Source: Pseudomonadota bacterium | GTDB lineage: Bacteria; Pseudomonadota; Alphaproteobacteria; Rhizobiales; Xanthobacteraceae | Assembly: GCA_023405565.1 (NCBI GenBank) | Contig: JAEXXW010000352.1 | Span: forward strand, 1 to 7,228 | Length of the DNA: 7,228 nucleotides | Direction: 5' to 3' | Shown here: positions 1 through 6,695 of the stretch, piece by piece | Numbering within the stretch: position 1 is the first letter of the stretch | Layout: every line of letters starts with the position of its first letter | The notes under the pieces: model-generated | Seen by the model: only the letters and a program-made list of their open reading frames with translations | The model's database searches: none | Told to the model about the DNA's origin: nothing | Translations under genes and position numbers: made by a program

Positions 1-1639
1 GGGCAGCCAGCTCTTCGAGTGTCTTCGCACTCGCTGCGTTCTGCTCCACCAGCGCCGAATTCTGCTGGGTCATTTCGTCCATCTGGCCGATCGCCTTGTT
101 GATCTGCTCGATGCCCGATGCCTGCTCGTCACTCGCCCTGCTGATATCGGACACGATATCCGAAACCTGCCTGATCGAATCGACGATATCCTTCAGCGAT
201 GAGCCGGCCTGATTGACGAGTTGCACGCCGTCCTGCACCTGGCTCGACGAATTCAGGATCAGATCCTTGATGTCCTTGGCCGCCTGTGACGAGCGCTGCG
301 CAAGACTGCGCACTTCGGACGCGACGACTGCAAAGCCTCGTCCTGCCTCACCGGCGCGCGCGGCTTCAACGGCGGCATTCAACGCCAGCAGATTGGTCTG
401 ACGCGCGATTTCATCGATCACCGATATGATGTCCGAAATCCTGCGCGAAGATTCCTCGATCCGATTCATCGCCGACACCACCCGCGAGACAACATCGCCG
501 CCCTTGTTGGCGACGTCCCGTGTCGCACCGATCAGATCATTGGCATGCCGCGCGCTCTCTGCATTCTTCCGCACAGTCCCCGACATCTCTTCCATCGACG
601 CCGTCGTCTGCTCAAGGCTTGCGGCCTGCTCCTCCGTCCGCTGAGACAGATCGGTTGTACTGACCGAAATTTCAGCCGCCGAATTCGATACGTCTTTCGA
701 CGCCGCCTTGATCTCGGCGATGACGGAACCGATCGACGCCAGAAGCTGATTGAAGCCTTCGCTGAGCAGCTTTGTTGCGCCAGCCTTGCCCTCAAGCGGG
801 ATAAGTCTCGTCAGATCCTTGTTGCCGGCCGCCTCCGCAATCTGACCGGCGATCGTTTGCAGCTCGGTGATATCGCTTGAGAGCTCGACGACTTTGAAAG
901 GACGGCCTGCCGCGTCGAGGATCGGATTGTAGCTGGCCTGAATCCAGATTTCCTTGCCGCTCTTGCTGACCCGCTTATACTGGCCGGCATCGAATTCGCC
1001 GCGATTGAGCTTCTCCCAAAGCAGCTTGTATTCCGCGCTTCGGGCATAGGCTGGCTCAACGAACATATCGTGATGTCGGCCGCGAATCTCCTCGATCGGA
1101 TACCCCATTATGCGCAGGAAATTTTCGTTGGCATGGACAATTTTGCCATCCATCGTGAATTCGACGATCGCCTGCGATTTGTCGAGAGCCGTCATCATGC
1201 CCGAATTGACACGCATCTCGGTGACATCCTGCCATTCCAGGATGTTGCCAACATACTCGCCATTCTTGGCAAAGCTGCCTGAGACAAGCAGCGAGATCTT
1301 GAGACTACCGATCGTGATTTCGGTCTTCATCGGCAGTTTCGACGGATCGGCCAGCAGTTTTCGCTGATGCGCCGGATTTTTGTGGAAGGTGTCGATGCAC
1401 GTGCCGATGATGGTGTCGGGACTGAAATTGGGCCAGAGCTTGCGGAATTCGGAAATATTGTTCGCCAGCAACTCCCGGGTCGGCTGATTGACGTAAGTGA
1501 CCCTGAAATCCCGATCGACCATCATCACAGCCGATGTGATATTCTCCACAATCTGCCCTTGCAGATGCTCAAGATTGTAATTGCCACGATGGCTGGTGGC
1601 ATTCACCGATTGCGCATGGCCGCGACTGAACCAAGCCAT
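1..1639 (-). CDS. Soluble methyl-accepting chemotaxis protein with two PAS domains (C-terminus cut by window edge)
   Basis: This is a cytoplasmic chemoreceptor that should sense an intracellular or diffusible signal and control CheA through CheW. The visible 546 codons have no stop and run off the left edge. PAS 1 spans about residues 25-141, PAS 2 about 150-259 and a HAMP-like linker about 260-315, followed by the MCP signalling coiled coil. The coiled coil contains the highly conserved hairpin tip starting at E410 ([20 protein letters not shown], then [15 protein letters not shown]). There is no hydrophobic N-terminal segment, so it is not membrane-anchored. PAS 1 holds FHKNPAHQ (H86, H91) and W136 just before the DVTE end motif. 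This resembles the haem-ligand His and oxygen-stabilising Trp of Aer2-type PAS domains, and the haem call is inference. The ATG at 1639 has AGGAGA about 6 bases upstream, and an in-frame TGA lies shortly before it. The MCP identity is certain; the ligand is unknown. Confidence 0.95.
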   Translation of the reverse strand, partial: MAWFSRGHAQSVNATSHRGNYNLEHLQGQIVENITSAVMMVDRDFRVTYVNQPTRELLANNISEFRKLWPNFSPDTIIGTCIDTFHKNPAHQRKLLADPSKLPMKTEITIGSLKISLLVSGSFAKNGEYVGNILEWQDVTEMRVNSGMMTALDKSQAIVEFTMDGKIVHANENFLRIMGYPIEEIRGRHHDMFVEPAYARSAEYKLLWEKLNRGEFDAGQYKRVSKSGKEIWIQASYNPILDAAGRPFKVVELSSDITELQTIAGQIAEAAGNKDLTRLIPLEGKAGATKLLSEGFNQLLASIGSVIAEIKAASKDVSNSAAEISVSTTDLSQRTEEQAASLEQTTASMEEMSGTVRKNAESARHANDLIGATRDVANKGGDVVSRVVSAMNRIEESSRRISDIISVIDEIARQTNLLALNAAVEAARAGEAGRGFAVVASEVRSLAQRSSQAAKDIKDLILNSSSQVQDGVQLVNQAGSSLKDIVDSIRQVSDIVSDISRASDEQASGIEQINKAIGQMDEMTQQNSALVEQNAASAKTLEELAA

Positions 1640-1845
1640 CCTGTTTCTCCTGATGAGAATGTCGTTTCATTTCGTTGCCGCACATGCAGGATGCAATCGG
1701 CAGCGACACGACCATCAGCATCGTCTCGAAACAGCGGAAAGATGTTCATCAGCCTCGGAGATCGTGTCCGGTCGATACAGGTAATGACCGCCCCTGCTCC
1801 GTGGCGACCTGCATTCCAATGCGGTGACCGACGTCGTAATTACAC

Positions 1846-1866
1846 ATCAAATTCGTGGTATTTGAT
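1846..1866. repeat. Inverted repeat ATCAAAT-N7-ATTTGAT, possible operator
   Basis: Perfect 7-base arms flank a 7-base spacer, and the last base is shared with the start of the CtrA box. The AT-rich dyad has the size of a site for a dimeric helix-turn-helix regulator. The half-sites are in the opposite order to FNR/FixK boxes (TTGAT-N4-ATCAA), so it is not one of those. Function unknown. Confidence 0.35.
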
Positions 1867-1880
1867 TAACGCGCCGTTAA
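1866..1880. promoter_or_regulatory. CtrA binding box TTAA-N7-TTAA
   Basis: The sequence TTAACGCGCCGTTAA is an exact match to the alphaproteobacterial CtrA consensus TTAA-N7-TTAA. It is also a perfect dyad with arms TTAACG and CGTTAA around a 3-base centre. It lies 227 bases upstream of the chemoreceptor start codon in a non-coding gap. CtrA is known to control flagellar and chemotaxis genes in this class, so the context fits. Binding itself has not been shown. Confidence 0.6.
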
Positions 1881-2023
1881 ATCGCGAACCGTTCTAAAGT
1901 ATAAGAGCGGCGCATTGCTTGCGAATATGCACGCTCGAACACACGGCCGCATTTGTCAGCAAGTGTCGATGCAACGCCCGATTGATGCGCATAGGGCGCA
2001 TAGCGTGAATGATACTTGGCGCT

Positions 2024-2692
2024 TCAGCCGGCGTCCTGATCGTCGCCCTGGCCGTAGAATTTCACGCCGAGTTCGATCGGCTCGCGGCCCTGACTCCGGC
2101 GATGCGCATTCGTGTCACGCAGCGAATAGACGCAGCCGCAATATTCTTGCTGATAGAATTCCTCGCGCTTTGAGATCTCGATCATGCGGGCAGCGCCGCC
2201 GCCCTTGCGCCAGTTGAAATCCCAGTAGCTCAAGCCTTCGTAGTGGCCCGCGGCGCGCTTCCCGCAATCGTTGATCTGCGCCATGTTCTTCCAGCGCGAG
2301 ATGCCGAGCGACGAGGTCATCACCGGGAAGCCGTTCTCATGTGCATAAAGCGCCGTGCGCTCGAACCGCATGTCGAAGCACATGGTGCAGCGGATGCCGC
2401 GCTCCGGCTCCCATTCCATGCCCTTGGCGCGGGCGAACCAGTTGTCCTTGTCGTAATCGGCATCGACGAAGGCAACGCCATGCTTCTCGGCGAAACGGAC
2501 ATTCTCGTCCTTGCGCAGAAGATATTCGCGCTCCGGGTGAATGTTCGGATTGTAGAAGAAGATCGTGTAGTCGATGCCCGACGCGAGCATCGCCTCCATC
2601 ACCTCGCCGGAACAAGGCGCGCAGCAAGAATGCAGCAGCACCTTCTTGTGGCCGCCGGGCGGTGTCAGTTCTTTGCGGTCGATCGGAAGCAT
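2024..2692 (-). CDS. queH: Epoxyqueuosine reductase QueH (DUF208 family)
   Basis: This enzyme catalyses the last step of queuosine synthesis, reducing epoxyqueuosine to queuosine at the wobble position of GUN-anticodon tRNAs. It is the non-orthologous alternative to cobalamin-dependent QueG. The 222-residue cytoplasmic protein has the family's full set of metal-binding cysteines: SCCAPCSG (C23, C24, C27), RCTMCFDMR (C102, C105) and YCGCVYS (C185, C187). In the family these hold a [4Fe-4S] cluster and an adjacent iron. The [11 protein letters not shown] block (from Y47) and the [10 protein letters not shown] block (from S127) are also typical. The ATG at 2692 has AGAAGG upstream. The C-terminal tail is short and polar. 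No other queuosine gene is visible nearby, and the gene is divergent from the caspase gene across a 184-base gap. Confidence 0.95.
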   Translation of the reverse strand: MLPIDRKELTPPGGHKKVLLHSCCAPCSGEVMEAMLASGIDYTIFFYNPNIHPEREYLLRKDENVRFAEKHGVAFVDADYDKDNWFARAKGMEWEPERGIRCTMCFDMRFERTALYAHENGFPVMTSSLGISRWKNMAQINDCGKRAAGHYEGLSYWDFNWRKGGGAARMIEISKREEFYQQEYCGCVYSLRDTNAHRRSQGREPIELGVKFYGQGDDQDAG

Positions 2693-2876
2693 GGCTGGCC
2701 TTCTAGCGGAAACGCCCTCGCCGCGCCACCGTTTCAGAGCCGGCGAAAAACAAGGTTCGGCCGGTCAAATTTGCGTTTGTCGGCTGATTTTGCGGTGTCT
2801 GCCGCTGGCCCGATGCTGAACCCCGCCCTATCGTTCCCCGACCAAGACCCCATCAGGCTTATTTACAGGCACGACC
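2693..2876. promoter_or_regulatory. Divergent intergenic region between queH and the caspase gene
   Basis: Promoters for both outward-facing genes must lie in these 184 bases or further upstream. I could not identify a convincing -35/-10 pair, CtrA box, EcfG box or riboswitch-like fold. A TTGACC hexamer on the minus strand (about 2758-2763) is a possible -35 for queH but lacks a good -10 partner. Confidence 0.35.
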
Positions 2877-4490
2877 ATGCGCGCGCTCGGGTGGCTTTTT
2901 GCGGCCTTCGTCTGTTTCTCCAGCATCCCGAACCCGGCCGCCGCCGAGCGCCGCGTCGCCCTGGTGGTCGGCAATGGCGGCTACGCCTCCGTCACACCGC
3001 TGAAGAACCCGGTCAATGACGCCAATGCGGTAGCGAAGTCGCTGCGCGATCTCGGCTTCGTCGTGACGCTGGCGCTCGATCTCGACAAGGCCTCCTTCGA
3101 GGACAAGGTTCGCAGCTTTGCCAACTCCCTGGATGGCGCCGGCGCCGCCGTGTTCTATTACGCAGGCCACGGCATGCAGGTGTACGGACGCAATTACATG
3201 GTGCCGGTCGACGCCAGGATCGACAACGAGGCCGATCTACCGTTCGAACTGATCTCGATCGACATCGTGCTGCAGCGGCTGGCGCATCATCGCATCACCA
3301 ATATCGTCATCCTCGATGCCTGCCGCGACAATCCCCTGGGCGACAAGCTGTCGAAGAGCCTCGGCGAGCGCTCGAACGCCGTCGGCCATGGCTTGGCCAG
3401 TGTCTATGCCGGCGTCGGCACACTGATTTCGTTCTCGACGCAGCCCGGCAATGTTGCGCTTGATGGCGACAACGATAACAGCCCCTATTCCGGTGCGCTG
3501 CTGCGTCACATCTCAACGGCGGACGTCGATGTGCTGGACATGCTGAAGCGCGTCCGGCGCGATGTCATCGCCGAGACAAGGCAGAACCAGGTGCCGTGGG
3601 ACAATTCCTCGCTGATCGAAGCCTTTTTCTTCAAGGTCTCCAGTGCGGCCGATACCGGGAAGCCGGCCGCGGAAAACAAAGCGCAGCGCGATCAGACGCC
3701 GCAGAACGACCGGAAGATCGAGATCGTCCCGAATGACAACGGCGCCATCGTGCTGCCGGACGAGCGCAAGGCAATCCTCACCGGCAAGCCGCCGGTGCAG
3801 CCATGCGATACGATCGCCGCCAGCGCCACCGATCCGGAACGGGTCGTTGCAGGACGTTCAATGGGCCAGTTGAACGGCGCAGAGGGGATCAAGGCGTGCC
3901 GCGCCGCTCTCGCGCTTTACCCGAATACGCCGCGCTTCGAATTCCAGCTTGCGCGGTCGCTGCACAAGGCCGAGAACTACAACGAAGCCGCCGCTCTCTA
4001 TCGCAGCCTTGTCGAGCGCGGCTATTTCGCGGCGCTCACCAATTACGGCTGGATGCTGAACAACGGCCACGGCGTCAGGAAGGATCAGGTCGCCGCGGTG
4101 CGGCTCTATCTTCTCGCCGCGCAGCAGGGCGACAATTTCGGCATGTTCAATACGGCGATGGCCTATGACAGCGGCAGCGGCCTTCCCTACAATCCCGCAC
4201 AGGCCGCACATTGGATCTATGCCGCGCTGCGTCTCGGGCATGATTATTCGATCAAGCAGATGAGTGGCGATGCGGCTGGCTGGACGCGCGACTTTCGCGT
4301 CGAACTGCAGCGCCTCCTCAAACGCGCGGGCGCCTATTCCGGTCCGACTGACGGCAAGTTCGGACCGGAGATCTGGCGCGCCGTTGCGATGCTGCAGACA
4401 TTACCGTTCGCGCCCAAGCCCGGCGGCGATGTTCCCAAGCAGCGCTTCGATCCGGCCTCGATCCCGGTCAATGCACCTGCTTCTCGTTAA
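2877..4490 (+). CDS. Secreted caspase-like (peptidase C14) protein with Sel1-like repeats and a peptidoglycan-binding-like C-terminus
   Basis: This 537-residue protein is probably periplasmic. Residues 1-23 are a signal peptide ending PNPAAA, with cleavage before E24. The caspase-like domain covers about 25-255. It has VALVVGNGGY near its start, the catalytic histidine in YYAGHGMQ (H98) and the catalytic cysteine in LDACRDNP (C149), so the dyad is intact and activity is expected. A charged linker (about 256-302) follows. Next comes a helical part with C310 and C341, possibly a disulfide, and then Sel1/TPR-like repeats (about 368-460). Residues 473-508 resemble a peptidoglycan-binding fold (LQRLLKRAGAY then DGKFGPEIWRAVAMLQ). 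The protein ends RFDPASIPVNAPASR, a motif repeated three times in the convergent neighbour. The ATG at 2877 has a weak AGG upstream but gives a clean signal peptide. The substrate is unknown. Confidence 0.9.
   Translation: MRALGWLFAAFVCFSSIPNPAAAERRVALVVGNGGYASVTPLKNPVNDANAVAKSLRDLGFVVTLALDLDKASFEDKVRSFANSLDGAGAAVFYYAGHGMQVYGRNYMVPVDARIDNEADLPFELISIDIVLQRLAHHRITNIVILDACRDNPLGDKLSKSLGERSNAVGHGLASVYAGVGTLISFSTQPGNVALDGDNDNSPYSGALLRHISTADVDVLDMLKRVRRDVIAETRQNQVPWDNSSLIEAFFFKVSSAADTGKPAAENKAQRDQTPQNDRKIEIVPNDNGAIVLPDERKAILTGKPPVQPCDTIAASATDPERVVAGRSMGQLNGAEGIKACRAALALYPNTPRFEFQLARSLHKAENYNEAAALYRSLVERGYFAALTNYGWMLNNGHGVRKDQVAAVRLYLLAAQQGDNFGMFNTAMAYDSGSGLPYNPAQAAHWIYAALRLGHDYSIKQMSGDAAGWTRDFRVELQRLLKRAGAYSGPTDGKFGPEIWRAVAMLQTLPFAPKPGGDVPKQRFDPASIPVNAPASR
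4443..4487 (+). repeat. C-terminal RFDP motif of the caspase protein (single copy)
   Basis: These codons give RFDPASIPVNAPASR, the last 15 residues of the protein. The motif matches the tandem tail of the convergent gene (4515-4652 on the minus strand). The DNA is also alike: 4443-4475 matches the reverse complement of 4620-4652 at 26 of 33 positions by my hand count. Confidence 0.7.
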
Positions 4491-4511
4491 GAACAACTCC
4501 GTCAAGAACGC

Positions 4512-5708
4512 TCATTGCGACGGCGTAAGCGGTGCGTTCACGGGCAATTCCGTCGGATTGGAACGCGATGGCGGCGGCGCATTCAGTGGCAGATTACCAG
4601 GATCAAAGCGCGGCGCCGGCGAATTCACCGGGATCGCGTTCGGATCGAAACGCTTGGCCTGCGCGCCCGGACCGTCCGCGCACAAGACATGACGGACGCC
4701 GCACTGGCCGCCGCCTTTCTCCCGCTCGCAATAATCGACGGCATTCTTCGCAGCCACCTCACCTGAGTCTCCGGCGCTGGTGAAGGTCTGCGTGAAGGTC
4801 GTGCGCGAGCGGCGGCCGCGCTCGGTATAACGTGTCATGGCCAAAGCAAGACACCCCGGGCTCGCAATCGACGAAAGCCTGAAATCGCCACGACCGCGAT
4901 TGCGGCGTTGCAATCTCTGGATCGCCTCGAGTTCCGCGCCACGCCGCGTCGCTCCGGTCTGCGCACCAAAATTGCCGGCACCGTCGAACGCGATCGACAC
5001 CCACGGCGACGGCGCGGGCGTGGTCGCGATCTTTTCCAGCGTTGGCTTGTTCAGGAGACCATTGGCCGGCAGATTGGCCCATTTCTGAAACGCCGTCAGC
5101 GCCTGCACGGTATCGTGCGACAATTGACCGTTGATCTCCGGCACACGGAGACCGAAATCGTACAGCCTCTGCTGCACCTGAAGAACGATATCCGGCGTCA
5201 CGGCCACGGCACCGTCGGCGACCTGGTCGCTGCCACACCAGCGCGCCGTCGCCGCCTTCGATTCATCGCTGCTGGTGGCGCTGTCGTCGATATCGGTAAA
5301 GGTCCACGCAAAGAAAGGCTGTTCGCCCTTCGATGCCTCCGCACGGAGCAATGCGCTGACGCGGATCGCCGACAGCCTGGTGCCGCCGATATCGCGCTGC
5401 GACAGCCTGCATCGCAACACAAGGATATCGTCAGCGGCCGGACGCACGCAGAGTTCATTCTGCAAGCGCGTTGCAATGTCGGTCAGGCGCCCAGCCTTAT
5501 CCTTGTCGTTCGAGGAACGCGCCTCGAGCGCAAGGGCGAGAATAGGCACAATGAGGTTGATGCTTTGACGATCCCTGCACAGCATCGGGCGCTGCCCACC
5601 TTCAAGCGAGGCGTGCAAACGAAGCGGCGAATTGCCCTGTGCGCGGGCAGCATCAATATTCGGGCAAAGAACCGTGGCCATCACAACGGCCAGAATGAAG
5701 CGAACCAC
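4512..5708 (-). CDS. Secreted peptidoglycan-binding-domain protein with DUF4189-like region and RFDP-repeat tail
   Basis: This is a probable periplasmic protein of 398 residues from the GTG at 5708. A TTG at 5726 in the same frame would add six residues, and an in-frame TAG lies just upstream. I prefer GTG because AAGGA sits 8 bases before it and the TTG has no ribosome binding site. Residues 1-23 form a signal peptide ending AARA before QG. Residues 24-165 are unrecognised and contain several cysteines. A peptidoglycan-binding domain covers about 174-227 (VQQRLYDFG, INGQLSHDTVQALTAFQKW). Residues 236-346 (WVSIAFDGAG to CGVRHVLCADG), with paired cysteines, resemble DUF4189, though loosely. 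The tail from 353 is three tandem proline-rich repeats. It converges on the caspase gene with 21 bases between stops. No catalytic motif is visible, so a binding or adaptor role is likelier than an enzyme. Confidence 0.85.
   Translation of the reverse strand: MVRFILAVVMATVLCPNIDAARAQGNSPLRLHASLEGGQRPMLCRDRQSINLIVPILALALEARSSNDKDKAGRLTDIATRLQNELCVRPAADDILVLRCRLSQRDIGGTRLSAIRVSALLRAEASKGEQPFFAWTFTDIDDSATSSDESKAATARWCGSDQVADGAVAVTPDIVLQVQQRLYDFGLRVPEINGQLSHDTVQALTAFQKWANLPANGLLNKPTLEKIATTPAPSPWVSIAFDGAGNFGAQTGATRRGAELEAIQRLQRRNRGRGDFRLSSIASPGCLALAMTRYTERGRRSRTTFTQTFTSAGDSGEVAAKNAVDYCEREKGGGQCGVRHVLCADGPGAQAKRFDPNAIPVNSPAPRFDPGNLPLNAPPPSRSNPTELPVNAPLTPSQ
4515..4652 (-). repeat. Tandem RFDPxx(I/L)P(V/L)N(A/S)P tail repeats
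   Basis: Three tandem units encode RFDPNAIPVNSPAP, RFDPGNLPLNAPPPS and RSNPTELPVNAPLTPSQ. The first arginines are 14 and 15 residues apart. Units 1 and 2 keep RFDP; unit 3 has drifted to RSNP. The tail is proline-rich and probably disordered. The same motif ends the caspase-like protein encoded convergently. Confidence 0.75.
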
Positions 5709-5825
5709 AAGCGCTATCCTTGGCAAAGCCGCATAAACCAGGTGACTGGCGCAATCCTATGAATAAAAATTAACTGGAACAAGACGCGGAACTTTTGTCG
5801 CCTGCAACGCGCCTTCCGGCCTCCT

Positions 5826-5851
5826 GGAACAGACCCGCCGTCGCTCGCGTT
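5826..5851 (+). promoter_or_regulatory. EcfG-type general stress promoter (GGAAC-N17-CGTT)
   Basis: GGAAC at 5826-5830 and CGTT at 5848-5851 are separated by exactly 17 bases. This matches the EcfG consensus of alphaproteobacteria (GGAAC-N16/17-CGTT). A start site some 7 bases after CGTT would leave a leader of about 35 bases before the ATG at 5894. The GGAAC copies at 5776 and 5788 lack a CGTT at the right distance. Confidence 0.65.
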
Positions 5852-5893
5852 ACCCGGCCCAAGAAGGACATCGCGCCAAGAGGATGGAAAGCC

Positions 5894-6079
5894 ATGACCG
5901 GACCCGTCATGCAGATCCGTCATGATACCAGCAACATCTGGTGGGTTGCGGCAAAATGGCCGCATGGCCAGATCGAAGACATCATGCGCTTTCGCACCGA
6001 AGGCGAAGCCAATGACTGGATCGCCAACGAACTTGATGCGTGGCTGGAGCACCGCCGTAAAGAAAGGGCCGATGCGTGA
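5894..6079 (+). CDS. Small conserved-looking hypothetical protein, likely stress-induced
   Basis: This 61-residue protein has no signal peptide or membrane segment and should be cytoplasmic. It begins MTGPVMQIRHDTSNIWWVAA, then has an acidic helix-forming stretch (EGEANDWIANELDAWLEHRR). That suggests a short beta part with two tryptophans (W16, W17) followed by an alpha helix. I do not recognise a function. The frame stays open back to 5795, but I chose the ATG at 5894 because AGAGGA lies 9 bases before it. The longer frame would also run through the EcfG-type promoter and encode an unlikely arginine/proline-rich leader. The zinc-ribbon gene follows after 46 bases and is probably co-transcribed. 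Confidence 0.7.
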   Translation: MTGPVMQIRHDTSNIWWVAAKWPHGQIEDIMRFRTEGEANDWIANELDAWLEHRRKERADA

Positions 6080-6125
6080 CCGCGCGCAGGAGCGTTAGGC
6101 CGCCCGTCGAGTAGGCGTGTTACCG

Positions 6126-6350
6126 ATGCGTGCCATCGCGATCGATTGTCTGAACTGCGGGCATTGCGTGTCGATGCCGGAAAGCCAGCTTGAAACGCTA
6201 GGCTTCAGGCCCGATGAGTCTCTCGTCGTTGTCACGAAAAAACTGGTCTGCAGCCGCTGCCACAGCAAAGCGGTCCGCGCCTATCGCTATATCGATGACG
6301 AGATGCAGCCCGTTTTCCAAGGGCCGCCGCTTGTGCCGAAGACCGACTGA
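6126..6350 (+). CDS. Small double-CxxC zinc-ribbon-like protein
   Basis: This is a 74-residue cytoplasmic protein beginning MRAIAIDCLNCGHC. Two CxxC pairs, C8/C11 and C42/C45 (CSRCHSK), are about 30 residues apart, the usual spacing of a zinc ribbon that holds one Zn. C14 and H46 are extra possible ligands. The basic stretch after the second knuckle (SKAVRAYRY) could contact nucleic acid, but this is inference. An in-frame GTG at 6117 would add three residues. I prefer the ATG because AGG lies 10 bases upstream. It follows the 61-residue gene and likely shares its EcfG-type promoter. No specific family is recognised. Confidence 0.7.
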   Translation: MRAIAIDCLNCGHCVSMPESQLETLGFRPDESLVVVTKKLVCSRCHSKAVRAYRYIDDEMQPVFQGPPLVPKTD

Positions 6351-6360
6351 GCGATCTCAG
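6347..6360. terminator. Possible bidirectional hairpin between convergent small genes
   Basis: CTGAG-CGAT-CTCAG overlaps the TGA of the zinc-ribbon gene, and outer bases CCGA/TCGG (6343-6369) could extend it. There is no T-run on either side, so this is only a weak candidate for ending transcription between genes whose stops are 24 bases apart. Confidence 0.25.
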
Positions 6361-6374
6361 CCGGCGTCGGACAA

Positions 6375-6683
6375 TTATTTCAGCTTCATCTTCGATGCGT
6401 CACGCGCCATTTCCAGGCATGTCAGCAATTCGACATAGCTCGGCGTGCCCATGCGGGCGGTATCCGAACATTGCGTGCGGTCGGCGGCCGGATATGTCGA
6501 CCAGCCTGCTTCCAGCTTGCTGCGGGCGGCTCGCTCCTCGGCAATGCAGCGGCTGTAACGCTCATTCAGACCGGGGCTGTCGAGACCGCCCTTGCAGGTC
6601 GGCTCGACATTGAATGACGGCACACCGTCGGCCACAGCGATGGTGAGAGGAATCAGAAGCGCAAGCGGCGTTGGAAAGGCCAT
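6375..6683 (-). CDS. Small secreted four-cysteine hypothetical protein
   Basis: This 102-residue protein has a hydrophobic signal peptide (PLALLIPLTIAVADG), probably cleaved near A18, giving a periplasmic product of about 80 residues. It has four cysteines (C30, C46, C72, C89), enough for two disulfides, and a charged helical middle (ERYSRCIAEERAARSKLEAGW). The end, PSYVELLTCLEMARDA, resembles a recurring motif I associate with small exported rhizobial proteins of unknown function; I could not check this. The frame is open to a GTG at 6704, but the ATG at 6683 has GGAG 7 bases upstream and gives the cleaner signal peptide. It converges on the zinc-ribbon gene and diverges from the 36-residue gene. 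Confidence 0.75.
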   Translation of the reverse strand: MAFPTPLALLIPLTIAVADGVPSFNVEPTCKGGLDSPGLNERYSRCIAEERAARSKLEAGWSTYPAADRTQCSDTARMGTPSYVELLTCLEMARDASKMKLK

Positions 6684-6695
6684 GATGAATCTCCG

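Larger units (their letters stand above)
1640..2023. other. Non-coding upstream region of the chemoreceptor gene
   Basis: This 384-base gap lies between two minus-strand genes, the chemoreceptor start and the queH stop. No open frame here has a coding appearance or a convincing ribosome binding site. It holds a CtrA-type box (1866-1880), a dyad (1846-1866) and a short hairpin near the queH end (1985-2001). Because queH ends here and does not start, the regulatory sites most plausibly serve the chemoreceptor. That would give it a leader of up to about 200 bases, which is long and could hide a second promoter nearer the gene. Confidence 0.6.

Noticed and set aside
1367..1897. Plus-strand open frame of 176 codons across the chemoreceptor start
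   Set aside because: It is antisense to PAS 1 and runs through the CtrA region. No domain or ribosome binding site was seen.
1985..2001. Hairpin ATGCGC-N5-GCGCAT downstream of queH as terminator
   Set aside because: The stem is only 6 base pairs with no T-run on the minus strand. It also reads as a direct repeat of GCGCATAG with a 9-base period, so the call is too weak.
2243..3019. Long plus-strand open frame (258 codons) over queH
   Set aside because: It is antisense to queH, whose cysteine motifs are unmistakable, and overlaps the caspase gene start. Its translation is Arg/Ala-rich with no recognisable domain, typical of a GC-rich shadow frame.
4908..5762. Plus-strand open frame (284 codons) opposite the peptidoglycan-binding protein gene
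   Set aside because: The minus frame has a signal peptide, a recognisable domain and tail repeats. The plus frame is low in complexity and rich in arginine, consistent with a shadow.
5776..5792. Two further GGAAC elements as extra EcfG promoters
   Set aside because: Neither has CGTT at 16 or 17 bases downstream.
5714..6052. Minus-strand open frame of 112 codons
   Set aside because: It is antisense to the 61-residue gene and the EcfG-type promoter, and its translation has no family features.
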